Source: Roseovarius sp.
GTDB taxonomy: Bacteria > Pseudomonadota > Alphaproteobacteria > Rhodobacterales > Rhodobacteraceae
Length of the DNA stretch: 64,000 nt
Assembly (NCBI RefSeq): GCF_027019125.1
Contig: NZ_JALUXE010000008.1
Span: 166,783-230,782, forward strand
Reading direction: 5' to 3'
Shown piece after piece: positions 54,313-61,255 of the stretch (positions are counted from its first letter, which is position 1; each line of letters starts with the position of its first letter). Made by a program: the position numbers and the translations under genes. The notes below the pieces were generated by a model. That model made no database searches and was not told the origin of the DNA. It worked only from the letters and a program-made list of their open reading frames with translations.

Positions 54313-55431
54313 ATGATGTCCTCCACACCTCTTTCCCGTCGGCTTGCAGGGTCCGCAGCCCTTGTCGCCGTCCTGGGCGCAACAGGCCTTTCACTGGGTG
54401 CCGCCAGCCCGGTGCTGGCGGTTCCTGCGGGCGGATATGGTGATCTTGTCGCCGCCGTCTCGCCTGCCGTGGTCTATATCGAAGTCACCGCCAAGGCGCA
54501 GCCGACCGACCTGTCCGGCCAGTTGCCAGAAAGTCTGCCCGAGGGTCTGCGCCGGCAGTTCGAGCGCATGATGCCGCCCACAGGTGAAATGCCAGCCCGA
54601 CAGGGCCTTGGATCGGGCTTTATCATTTCCGAAGACGGCAAGATCGTCACCAATAACCACGTCGTCGAAGGTGCCGAGCGTGTGACCGTCAAGCTCGCGG
54701 ATGGGCGCGCATTTGACGCGGCCGTGGTCGGCAGCGACCCGCTGACCGATGTGGCCGTTCTTCAACTCGATACGGATGAATCCCTGCCCTTTGTGCGCTT
54801 TGGCGATTCGGATGCGATGCGGGCCGGGGATGAGGTGGTCGCGGTCGGCAATCCCTACGGTTTGGGCGGCACGGTGACATCCGGCATTGTCTCGGCCCTG
54901 TCGCGCAACATCAATTCCGGCCCCTATGACGACTACATCCAGACGGATGCCGCCATCAACCGGGGCAATTCCGGCGGGCCGCTCTTCAACAACGCAGGTG
55001 AGGTGATCGGCATGAACACCGCCATCTTCTCGCCCGATGGTGGATCGGTCGGCATCGGCTTTGCGGTGCCGTCGGACCTTGTGCAGCATATCGTGGCGGA
55101 TCTGTCGGATGACGGCACGATCACCCGTGGCTGGCTTGGCGTGCAGATCAAGCCGATGCCCGAGGATATCGCCCAAGTGCTGGGATACGAAACCCCGAAA
55201 GGCGCGGTGATCGAGAATGTGACGCCGGACAGCCCCGCCGCCAAAGCCGGACTCAAGCAAGGCGATATCATCCTCAGCTTCAACGGGAGCGAAATTTCCG
55301 AGTTGCGCGATCTGACCCGCGCTGTGGCTGCAACGACACCCGAGGCTGTCGTGCCGGTCACGGTGCTGCACAAGGGGGCGGAAAAGACCCTCGACGTGAC
55401 GATTGGCACGCTCGCCAATCCCAACGCTTGA
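54313..55431 (+). CDS. DegP/HtrA-family periplasmic serine protease
   Basis: A 372-residue trypsin-like protease-chaperone. ATG 54313 has GGAG six bases upstream; the frame is open far upstream but that part is a shadow. The signal peptide ends near PVLA (36). The catalytic triad is His116 (TNNHVVEG), Asp146 (DPLTDVAVLQ) and Ser220 (GNSGGPL). Only one PDZ domain follows (about 265-360), so it is DegS-sized rather than DegP-sized, yet it has no membrane anchor after cleavage. Confidence 0.93.
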   Translation: MMSSTPLSRRLAGSAALVAVLGATGLSLGAASPVLAVPAGGYGDLVAAVSPAVVYIEVTAKAQPTDLSGQLPESLPEGLRRQFERMMPPTGEMPARQGLGSGFIISEDGKIVTNNHVVEGAERVTVKLADGRAFDAAVVGSDPLTDVAVLQLDTDESLPFVRFGDSDAMRAGDEVVAVGNPYGLGGTVTSGIVSALSRNINSGPYDDYIQTDAAINRGNSGGPLFNNAGEVIGMNTAIFSPDGGSVGIGFAVPSDLVQHIVADLSDDGTITRGWLGVQIKPMPEDIAQVLGYETPKGAVIENVTPDSPAAKAGLKQGDIILSFNGSEISELRDLTRAVAATTPEAVVPVTVLHKGAEKTLDVTIGTLANPNA

Positions 55432-55438
55432 GGCAAGA

Positions 55439-55471
55439 CCGCGTCGGCGCATCCATGCGGCGCCGACGCGG
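55439..55471 (+). terminator. Terminator after the HtrA-type protease gene
   Basis: A perfect 12-bp stem, CCGCGTCGGCGC at 55439-55450 with GCGCCGACGCGG at 55460-55471 and a 9-base loop, starting 8 bases after the stop. T-rich tail is weak (ATGATCTGATCTATCT). Confidence 0.65.
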
Positions 55472-55694
55472 ATGATCTGATCTATCTAGCATAGTCGGAG
55501 TGCAGCAGATGCTCGGTGCCCTTACCGCTGTCTTGGATAACCTCAAGGTCACGGCGAGGCCACTGTCAGAGCGTTCTCAGACCCGGCTGTGCGAACCTGA
55601 ACCGTCAAAGCAAACGCTGATAACTACGCACCACCATCGCGGCGCTTCCAAGCTTTATCCTTGCGATCCGAGGGCCCTGTTATGCCAAGACGAC
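55472..55694. other. Intergenic stretch without a supported gene
   Basis: Between the protease terminator and the small hydrophobic ORF. A 65-codon open frame (55500-55697, plus strand) has no ribosome-binding site and atypical composition. I see no other structure here. Confidence 0.4.
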
Positions 55695-55716
55695 TGAGGC
55701 CGTTCTTGCGGCCTCA
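55695..55716 (-). terminator. Terminator after the 27-residue ORF
   Basis: An 8-bp stem, TGAGGCCG with CGGCCTCA and a 6-base loop, 7 bases past the small ORF's stop on the minus strand, then GTCGTCTTGG. Confidence 0.5.
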
Positions 55717-55723
55717 CGCAACA

Positions 55724-55807
55724 TCAAAGCGCAGCCAGGATAAGCGCGGGAAGTGCCACCATTCCGGCGCAAATGATACCAATTGAAATGCCTAGGCCTT
55801 TGAACAT
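55724..55807 (-). CDS. Candidate 27-residue hydrophobic membrane peptide
   Basis: A short minus-strand ORF with ATG at 55807 and TGA at 55724-55726. AAGGAAA (55815-55821) is well placed about 9 bases upstream and a hairpin follows the stop, so it has the anatomy of a gene. The peptide begins MFKGLG and is then almost wholly hydrophobic (Ile, Ala, Leu, one Cys, one Pro), long enough for a single transmembrane helix with a Lys at the cytoplasmic end. I know no family. It could be a small membrane regulator, a toxin-like peptide, or chance. Confidence 0.5.
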   Translation of the reverse strand: MFKGLGISIGIICAGMVALPALILAAL

Positions 55808-56042
55808 TTTGGGCTTTCCTTCTCTGCCAGTTCCATTTTCGGATACTTAGAGCGATGCGCCGGGAAAAAATGCGGCAGGCTGACGCACTTCGCACCTGCT
55901 CAGGCCACTTCAGCCTGAGGCCGCCGCGCGAGATGATCCCACGCCGCAGCACCCGAGCCACCCGCCGGCGGGGGCATGAAGAGGGGCACTTGCGCGCCGC
56001 ACACAGCCCACGCGACTTATTTAATCAACAGTTTAGAAAGAT
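55808..56042. other. Intergenic stretch between the small ORF and tRNA-Gln
   Basis: Contains the small ORF's ribosome-binding site and presumably its promoter. A 7-bp hairpin CTCAGGC-N7-GCCTGAG lies at 55899-55919, downstream of tRNA-Gln on the minus strand, and could end the tRNA transcript. No coding frame is supported. Confidence 0.4.
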
Positions 56043-56117
56043 TGGCTGGGGTGGTAGGATTCGAACCTACGGTACACGGTACCAAAAACCGATGCCTTAC
56101 CACTTGGCCACACCCCA
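56043..56117 (-). tRNA. tRNA-Gln (anticodon UUG)
   Basis: On the minus strand a 75-base cloverleaf: acceptor stem 5' half TGGGGTG at 56117-56111, D arm, anticodon stem CGGT/ACCG with a 7-base loop whose central triplet is TTG, T arm with GGTTCGAATCC, 3' acceptor half CACCCCA, discriminator G, and an encoded CCA at 56045-56043. Reads CAA (and CAG by wobble). Confidence 0.97.
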
Positions 56118-56128
56118 ACGTGACGCGC

Positions 56129-56157
56129 TAATTACTCTGGAGCTTGCCGTGGTTCAA
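56129..56157 (-). promoter_or_regulatory. Promoter of tRNA-Gln
   Basis: TTGAAC (56157-56152), a 17-base spacer, and TAATTA (56134-56129) place a start site about 5-7 bases before the tRNA. Good sigma-70-type match. A T8 run at 56176-56169 further upstream may end the SH3 gene transcript. Confidence 0.6.
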
Positions 56158-56245
56158 GGGTGCTCGGCAAAAAAAACGCAACTTCCCCAAGCAACACCGA
56201 TAATAGATTGATAATGTGGTCGAAATTGCTCGAGCAGGCGATGGC

Positions 56246-56749
56246 CTACTCGAATGTCTCGTCCTCCATGACCCCCCAGAGCGCCGATTTCGGGGCCCAA
56301 CCGTCATACCCGCCGGCGGAAACAGCGCACCAGTCGGGCTGACATTCCTCGAGTCGCGCGATCACGCCCTGCTCCAGACGGGCCACCACCATGGCATTCG
56401 CTTCGGGCTTGGCCAGCAGGTCCAGCATCTCGACCTCAACGCTTGCGGTGCGCACGCCCGACAGGAGCGTGTAATGCACCCAGCCGCCCGCACCGTCCCG
56501 GTCGCGCACCCGGCGCCAATGGCCATGCTCTGCCGTGATCTCGAGCGGCATGTCGCGTCGCTTGAAGATCCAGTCGATGCGATGCGTAAGGCTGGGGCCG
56601 CGGCGCACATTACCCTCAGAGGCCTTCATCGACACAAAACGCGGCAGCGGCAGGTTCGTGACCGGCCCGCGCTCTTGGGCCAAGGCCCCCAGAGGTCCCA
56701 GTCCCATCACCATGGCAAGGGCGGCAAGCCCGGATTTCATCGCCGTCAT
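56246..56749 (-). CDS. Exported SH3-domain protein
   Basis: A 167-residue periplasmic protein. The signal peptide is cleaved near GALA (about residue 24); start at ATG 56749 or 56740. Two bacterial SH3-like segments follow: NVRRGPSLTHRIDWIFKRRDMPLEI through WVHYTLLSG, and ARLEECQPDWCAVSAGGYDGWAPKSALWGV. Such domains bind peptidoglycan or peptides; the precise role is unknown. The long frame upstream of this start is an antisense shadow. Divergent from the hydroxyacid dehydrogenase gene. Confidence 0.85.
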   Translation of the reverse strand: MTAMKSGLAALAMVMGLGPLGALAQERGPVTNLPLPRFVSMKASEGNVRRGPSLTHRIDWIFKRRDMPLEITAEHGHWRRVRDRDGAGGWVHYTLLSGVRTASVEVEMLDLLAKPEANAMVVARLEQGVIARLEECQPDWCAVSAGGYDGWAPKSALWGVMEDETFE

Positions 56750-56851
56750 TCGAATTCTGCCCGCAAACTGCAAGGGGGTTCTTGTGCCCCGCTCTTTCCT
56801 GCGCCACTCTGGCAGCAACGCGCCTGAAAGGAAAGTTTCAAGGAGGGCTTC

Positions 56852-57838
56852 ATGCCATCTGCACGCCTGAGTGTTGTCGTTACGCGACGCCTGCCCGAGC
56901 CGGTCGAGACGCGGATGCGCGAACTGTTCGACGTTCGCCTGCGAGAGACAGACGCGCCCATGACGCGCGAGGAACTGGCCCGCGCGGTCAAGCAGACGGA
57001 TGTTCTGGTGCCGACCCTGTCCGACCGGATCGACGCCAGCCTGATCGCCCAGGCCGGGGATCGACTCAAGCTGATCGCCAATTACGGTGCCGGGGTGGAC
57101 CATATCGACGTGGGCACCGCGCGTCAGCACGGTATCCTCGTGTCGAACACGCCGGGCGTTTCGGCGGATGACACCGCTGACATGACCATGGCTCTGATCC
57201 TCAGCGTTACGCGGCGGCTGCCTGAAGGGCTTGCAGTGATGCAGACCGGCAATTGGGGCGGATGGTCGCCCACTGCCCTTCTGGGGGGGCGGATCGCCGG
57301 GCGCAGGCTGGGAATTCTCGGCATGGGTCGGATTGGTCAGGCGGTGGCACGGCGCGCGGCGGCCTTTGGCATGCAGGTGCATTACCACAATCGCCGCCGC
57401 CTGCGCCCCGAGATCGAAGAGAGCCTTCAGGCAACCTATTGGGAGAGCCTCGATCAGATGGTGGCGCGCATGGATGTGATCAGCATCAATTGCCCGCATA
57501 CGCCCTCGACCTTCCATCTGATGAACGCACGGCGGCTCAAGCTGATGAAGCCCGAGGCGGTGATCGTCAACACCTCGCGCGGCGAGGTCATCGACGAAAA
57601 CGCCCTCACGCGGATGTTGCGTGCCGGAGAGATTGCGGGCGCAGGCCTCGATGTTTACGAGCATGGGGCTGACATCAATCCGCGCCTGCGCGAGTTGAAG
57701 AATGTCGTGCTCTTGCCGCATATGGGTTCGGCTACCGTCGAAGGGCGGATCGAGATGGGCGAAAAGGTGATCATCAACATCAAGACCTTTGACGACGGCC
57801 ACCGCCCGCCGGATCAGGTCGTCCCCTCGATGCTGTGA
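56852..57838 (+). CDS. D-2-hydroxyacid dehydrogenase (glyoxylate/hydroxypyruvate reductase-like)
   Basis: A 328-residue D-isomer hydroxyacid dehydrogenase. Rossmann GILGMGRIG at 154-162. NRRR at 180-183 after the second strand suggests NADPH preference. The catalytic set is Arg243 (NTSRGEVIDE), Glu270 region (LDVYEHG) and His290 (LLPHMGSAT). It probably reduces glyoxylate or hydroxypyruvate to glycolate or D-glycerate; another 2-oxoacid is possible. Stands alone between an SH3 gene and an RNA methyltransferase gene. Confidence 0.9.
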   Translation: MPSARLSVVVTRRLPEPVETRMRELFDVRLRETDAPMTREELARAVKQTDVLVPTLSDRIDASLIAQAGDRLKLIANYGAGVDHIDVGTARQHGILVSNTPGVSADDTADMTMALILSVTRRLPEGLAVMQTGNWGGWSPTALLGGRIAGRRLGILGMGRIGQAVARRAAAFGMQVHYHNRRRLRPEIEESLQATYWESLDQMVARMDVISINCPHTPSTFHLMNARRLKLMKPEAVIVNTSRGEVIDENALTRMLRAGEIAGAGLDVYEHGADINPRLRELKNVVLLPHMGSATVEGRIEMGEKVIINIKTFDDGHRPPDQVVPSML

Positions 57839-57877
57839 CGGCTCGCCTTTGGGGCCGGTCTGGCCTATGACGGCGCG

Positions 57878-58990
57878 ATGACACAGCCAGAGCCTTTTGA
57901 AATCTTCCTCGCTGCCGTACCGGGGCACGAAACCGCCCTCGCGGAAGAGGCGGCGCAGAACGGTTTTGTTCCTGTCACGATCCTGCCCGGCGGGGTCAGC
58001 TTCAGAGGGCTTTGGCCTGATGTCTGGCGTGCCAATCTGGTATTGCGCGGGGCAGGTCGGGTGCTGGCGCGGATCGGGTCGTTCCGTGCGATGCACCTTG
58101 CCCAGTTGGACAAGCGAGCGCGTAAGTTCGACTGGGCCGCACATCTGCGCCCGGATGTGCCGCTGCGCGTCGAGGTCACCTGTCGCAAGTCCAAGATCTA
58201 TCATGCGGGGGCGGCGACAGAGCGGATCGTCAAGGCGTTGACCGAATCCTTGGGCGTGTCCGTCTCAGAGGATGCGCCCCTGCGCCTGATGGCGCGGATC
58301 GAGGATGATCTGGTCACCTTCAGTCTTGATACATCAGGCGAGCCGTTGCATCGACGCGGGTATAAAGAGGCCGTGAACAAGGCCCCCCTGCGCGAGACCT
58401 TGGCAGCGCTTTTCCTGCGGCAATGCGGTTATGACGGGCGCGAGCCGGTGCTTGACCCGATGTGCGGCTCCGGCACCTTTCCGATCGAGGCCGCAGAGAT
58501 TGCTGCAGGGCTGATGCCGGGCCGCGCGCGCCGCTTTGCGTTCGAAGATATGGCGGCGTTTGATCCTGCCGCTTGGGCCGCGCTCAGAGAGGCAGGGGCG
58601 CCACGCGACACGCCTCTCCGATTCCTGGGGTTCGACCGCGACGCGGGCGCTGTTCGCATGGCGGGCGAGAATGCGGAGCGGGCCGGCGTTGCGGCGATCA
58701 CGCGCTTTGCCTGCCAACCGCTTTCGGCGCTCACCCGCCCCGAAGGACCGCCGGGGCTGGTGATGATCAATCCTCCCTATGGCGCACGGATCGGCAATCG
58801 CAAGCTGCTCTTCGGCCTCTATGCCAGCATGGGCGAGGTGCTGCGCCGCGAAATGACCGGCTGGCGCGTGGGCATTGTCACCAGTGACGCGGGGTTGGCC
58901 AAGGCCACCGGCCTGCCGTTCTTGCCACCGGGACCGCCGGTGGCGCATGGTGGGCTCAAGGTGACGCTCTGGCGCACTGATCCGCTCTAG
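57878..58990 (+). CDS. THUMP-domain SAM-dependent RNA methyltransferase (RlmL-like)
   Basis: A 370-residue protein. An N-terminal THUMP RNA-binding domain (about 50-155) is followed by a UPF0020 methyltransferase domain with motif I VLDPMCGSGTFPIEAAEIA and the catalytic NPPYGARIG, characteristic of N2-guanine methylation. It corresponds to the N-terminal half of E. coli RlmKL, so 23S rRNA G2445-type modification is the likely reaction. gamma-Glutamyltransferase follows by 12 bases. Confidence 0.88.
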   Translation: MTQPEPFEIFLAAVPGHETALAEEAAQNGFVPVTILPGGVSFRGLWPDVWRANLVLRGAGRVLARIGSFRAMHLAQLDKRARKFDWAAHLRPDVPLRVEVTCRKSKIYHAGAATERIVKALTESLGVSVSEDAPLRLMARIEDDLVTFSLDTSGEPLHRRGYKEAVNKAPLRETLAALFLRQCGYDGREPVLDPMCGSGTFPIEAAEIAAGLMPGRARRFAFEDMAAFDPAAWAALREAGAPRDTPLRFLGFDRDAGAVRMAGENAERAGVAAITRFACQPLSALTRPEGPPGLVMINPPYGARIGNRKLLFGLYASMGEVLRREMTGWRVGIVTSDAGLAKATGLPFLPPGPPVAHGGLKVTLWRTDPL

Positions 58991-59002
58991 GGAGGCTGCC
59001 AC

Positions 59003-60775
59003 ATGCGCGCGCTGGTTTTCATCCTTGCCATGGTCACAAGCGGAGCGGCTTGGGCGCAACAGGCTGCCGATACCGTCGCACCCGAGGGGGCAGGGGCCGG
59101 TGTATTGCAGGTGCCCGCGCGCCTTGCTGCCGCACAGGCGGCCAAGGACGCGGGCCAGCCGGTTGCGTCGCAAACCTGGATGATCGCCGCCGCTCATCCG
59201 CTGGCCGTCGAGGCGGGCGCGCGGGTGCTGCGCGAGGGCGGCACAGCGGCGGATGCGATGATCGCCACACAGCTCGTGCTCGGGCTGGTGGAGCCGCAAA
59301 GCTCGGGGCTTGGGGGCGGAGGTTTTCTTGTCTGGCATGACGGCGCAAGCGGCAAGATCACCACGCTTGACGGGCGCGAGACAGCGCCCCTGTCGGCAAG
59401 CCCCAGACTCTTTCAGGATGCGGAGGGTCAGCCGCTTGGCTTCTTCGATGCGGTGGTGGGCGGGCGCTCGGTCGGCACGCCCGGCACCCCGGCGCTTTTG
59501 GCCGAGGCGCATGCCCGATGGGGGCGGGCCGATTGGGCGGGGCTGTTTTCCGAGGCCATCGCCTTGGCTGAGGGCGGTTTTCCCGTCAGTCCGCGTCTGG
59601 CCGGGTTGATTGCCGAGGATGCCGAACGCCTCAGGATATTCAAGGATACGCGCGACTATTTTCTGCCCGGCGGCACACCGCTCGCCGCGGGTCAGACGCT
59701 GCGCAACCCGGACTATGCCGACACACTGCGCCGCCTCGCCTCTGAGGGGGTATCCGCCTTTTATTCGGGCGAGATCGCGCTTGATATTGCCGAGCGGGTG
59801 CAGCGGTCGGGGGGCAATCCGGGCGTCCTGAGCCCCCTCGACCTTGCCATTTTCCGGGTCAAGGAACGGCCCGCGCTCTGCACGCCCTATCGCGGCTACG
59901 AGGTGTGCGGCATGGGGCCGCCGTCGTCCGGGGCTAGCACGGTGGGGCAAATCCTGGGGCTTCTCGAACCTTTCGACCTATCGACCCTTGGGCCGAACAG
60001 CCCCGAGGCTTGGCGCCTCATCGGGGATGCCAGCCGTCTCGCCTTTGCTGACCGTGGCCGCTATCTGGCCGATAACGATTTCGTGCCGGTGCCGATCAAG
60101 GGCTTATTGGCACCCGACTACCTCAAGACCCGTTCAGAGCTTTTGCGCGGCGACGATGCCTTGCCAGAGGTGGCACCCGGGCAACCCGAGTTCGATCACG
60201 CCCATCTCTGGGGGGATGATCGATCGTTGGAACTGCCCTCGACCTCGCATATCTCGATTGTCGACAGCTACGGCAACGCCCTGTCGATGACGACGACGAT
60301 TGAAAACGGGTTCGGATCGCGCCTGATGGTGCGGGGGTTCCTGCTCAACAACGAGCTGACCGACTTCTCCTTTGCCACCCACGACAACGGTCGGCCCATC
60401 GCGAATGCTCTGGCCCCCGGCAAGCGCCCGCGCTCTTCCATGGCGCCCACGATTCTGCGCCGCGACGGTGCTCCGGTGCTTGTGCTGGGCAGCCCGGGGG
60501 GAAGCAGCATCATCGGCTATGTCGCCAAGACCATCATCGCCTGGGTGGATTGGGGCCTTGATGCGCAAGAGGCGGTGAGCTTGCCGCACCTGGTCAACCG
60601 GTTTGGTCCCTATGACATCGAACCCGCCGCCGCGGCTCTGGTGGCACCTCTCTCCGACATGGGATTTGAAACACGCCAGACGGCGCTGACCTCTGGCCTG
60701 CATGTCATTGCTATTGGCACGGAGCTTTCAGGCGGAGCCGATCCCCGCCGTGAAGGGCTTGCCTATGGCGAATGA
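59003..60775 (+). CDS. ggt: Gamma-glutamyltransferase
   Basis: A 590-residue periplasmic enzyme with a signal peptide cleaved near AWAQQ (about residue 18). The precursor self-cleaves before the nucleophile Thr414 (in LPSTSHISIVD) to give large and small subunits. The large subunit has AGARVLREGGTAADAM and LGGGGFLVWHD; the small subunit has LGSPGGSSIIGY. It hydrolyses glutathione and other gamma-glutamyl compounds. The 3' end is followed by a palindromic repeat element. Confidence 0.95.
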   Translation: MRALVFILAMVTSGAAWAQQAADTVAPEGAGAGVLQVPARLAAAQAAKDAGQPVASQTWMIAAAHPLAVEAGARVLREGGTAADAMIATQLVLGLVEPQSSGLGGGGFLVWHDGASGKITTLDGRETAPLSASPRLFQDAEGQPLGFFDAVVGGRSVGTPGTPALLAEAHARWGRADWAGLFSEAIALAEGGFPVSPRLAGLIAEDAERLRIFKDTRDYFLPGGTPLAAGQTLRNPDYADTLRRLASEGVSAFYSGEIALDIAERVQRSGGNPGVLSPLDLAIFRVKERPALCTPYRGYEVCGMGPPSSGASTVGQILGLLEPFDLSTLGPNSPEAWRLIGDASRLAFADRGRYLADNDFVPVPIKGLLAPDYLKTRSELLRGDDALPEVAPGQPEFDHAHLWGDDRSLELPSTSHISIVDSYGNALSMTTTIENGFGSRLMVRGFLLNNELTDFSFATHDNGRPIANALAPGKRPRSSMAPTILRRDGAPVLVLGSPGGSSIIGYVAKTIIAWVDWGLDAQEAVSLPHLVNRFGPYDIEPAAAALVAPLSDMGFETRQTALTSGLHVIAIGTELSGGADPRREGLAYGE

Positions 60776-60783
60776 TCGAATTT

Positions 60784-60861
60784 GAGTATTTGGGCCATAA
60801 AGAAACCAATCGGCTTTCATCTGGCCTGAAATACCTCGGGGGGGTCGGGGGCAGCGCCCCC
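60784..60861. repeat. Palindromic intergenic element (copies C and D) with GC hairpin
   Basis: GAGTATTTGGGCCATAAAG at 60784-60802 faces its diverged inverse at 60837-60813 (GAGGTATTTCAGGCCAGATG on the minus strand); GGCCA at 60793 can pair with TGGCC at 60822. A GC hairpin GGGGGC-AGC-GCCCCC follows at 60847-60861. The element lies between the convergent ggt and cueR genes and repeats the arrangement at 17.6-17.9 kb. It probably acts as a two-way terminator. Confidence 0.6.
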
Positions 60862-60868
60862 CGCCTGC

Positions 60869-61255
60869 TCAACCCTCGGCCAGATCGCGCAGGATGGGGC
60901 AATCGGGCCGCGCATCCCCGGCGCATTCGCGTACCAGATGCTGCAGCGTGGCTTGCATCGACTGCAACTGGGCGATTTTTTCCTCGATCTGAGCCAGGTG
61001 CTCTTGGGCCAGTTTCTTGACATCGCTGCTGGCGCGGTCCTGATCCTCGTAGAGCGCCATCAGCTTGCGGCAATCTTCGATGGAAAACCCGAGCGCGCGG
61101 GCGCGGCCCAGAAAGGCCAGCTTGTGACTGTCGCTCTGGCGAAAGACGCGGTAGCCATTGGTGTCGCGCAGGGGCCGGATAAGACCGATGTCCTCATAAT
61201 ACCGGATCGTCTTTGGGGGCAGGCCGGTCTCGCGGGCCACGTCCGAGATATTCAT
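60869..61255 (-). CDS. cueR: Copper-responsive MerR-family regulator CueR/HmrR
   Basis: A 128-residue MerR-type activator. The N-terminal helix-turn-helix is MNISDVARETGLPPKTIRYYEDIGL; a long dimerisation helix follows, then the metal-binding loop with C-X7-C (ECAGDARPDC), the CueR/HmrR copper signature. It overlaps the copA stop by 4 bases, so it is made from the operon it activates. The target promoter is at 63738-63768. Confidence 0.93.
   Translation of the reverse strand: MNISDVARETGLPPKTIRYYEDIGLIRPLRDTNGYRVFRQSDSHKLAFLGRARALGFSIEDCRKLMALYEDQDRASSDVKKLAQEHLAQIEEKIAQLQSMQATLQHLVRECAGDARPDCPILRDLAEG

Noticed and set aside
55500..55697. 65-codon plus-strand frame after the protease
   Set aside because: No ribosome-binding site and no protein-like pattern beyond the first 25 codons.
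58334..59950. 538-codon antisense frame opposite the RNA methyltransferase and ggt
   Set aside because: Shadow of two clear genes.
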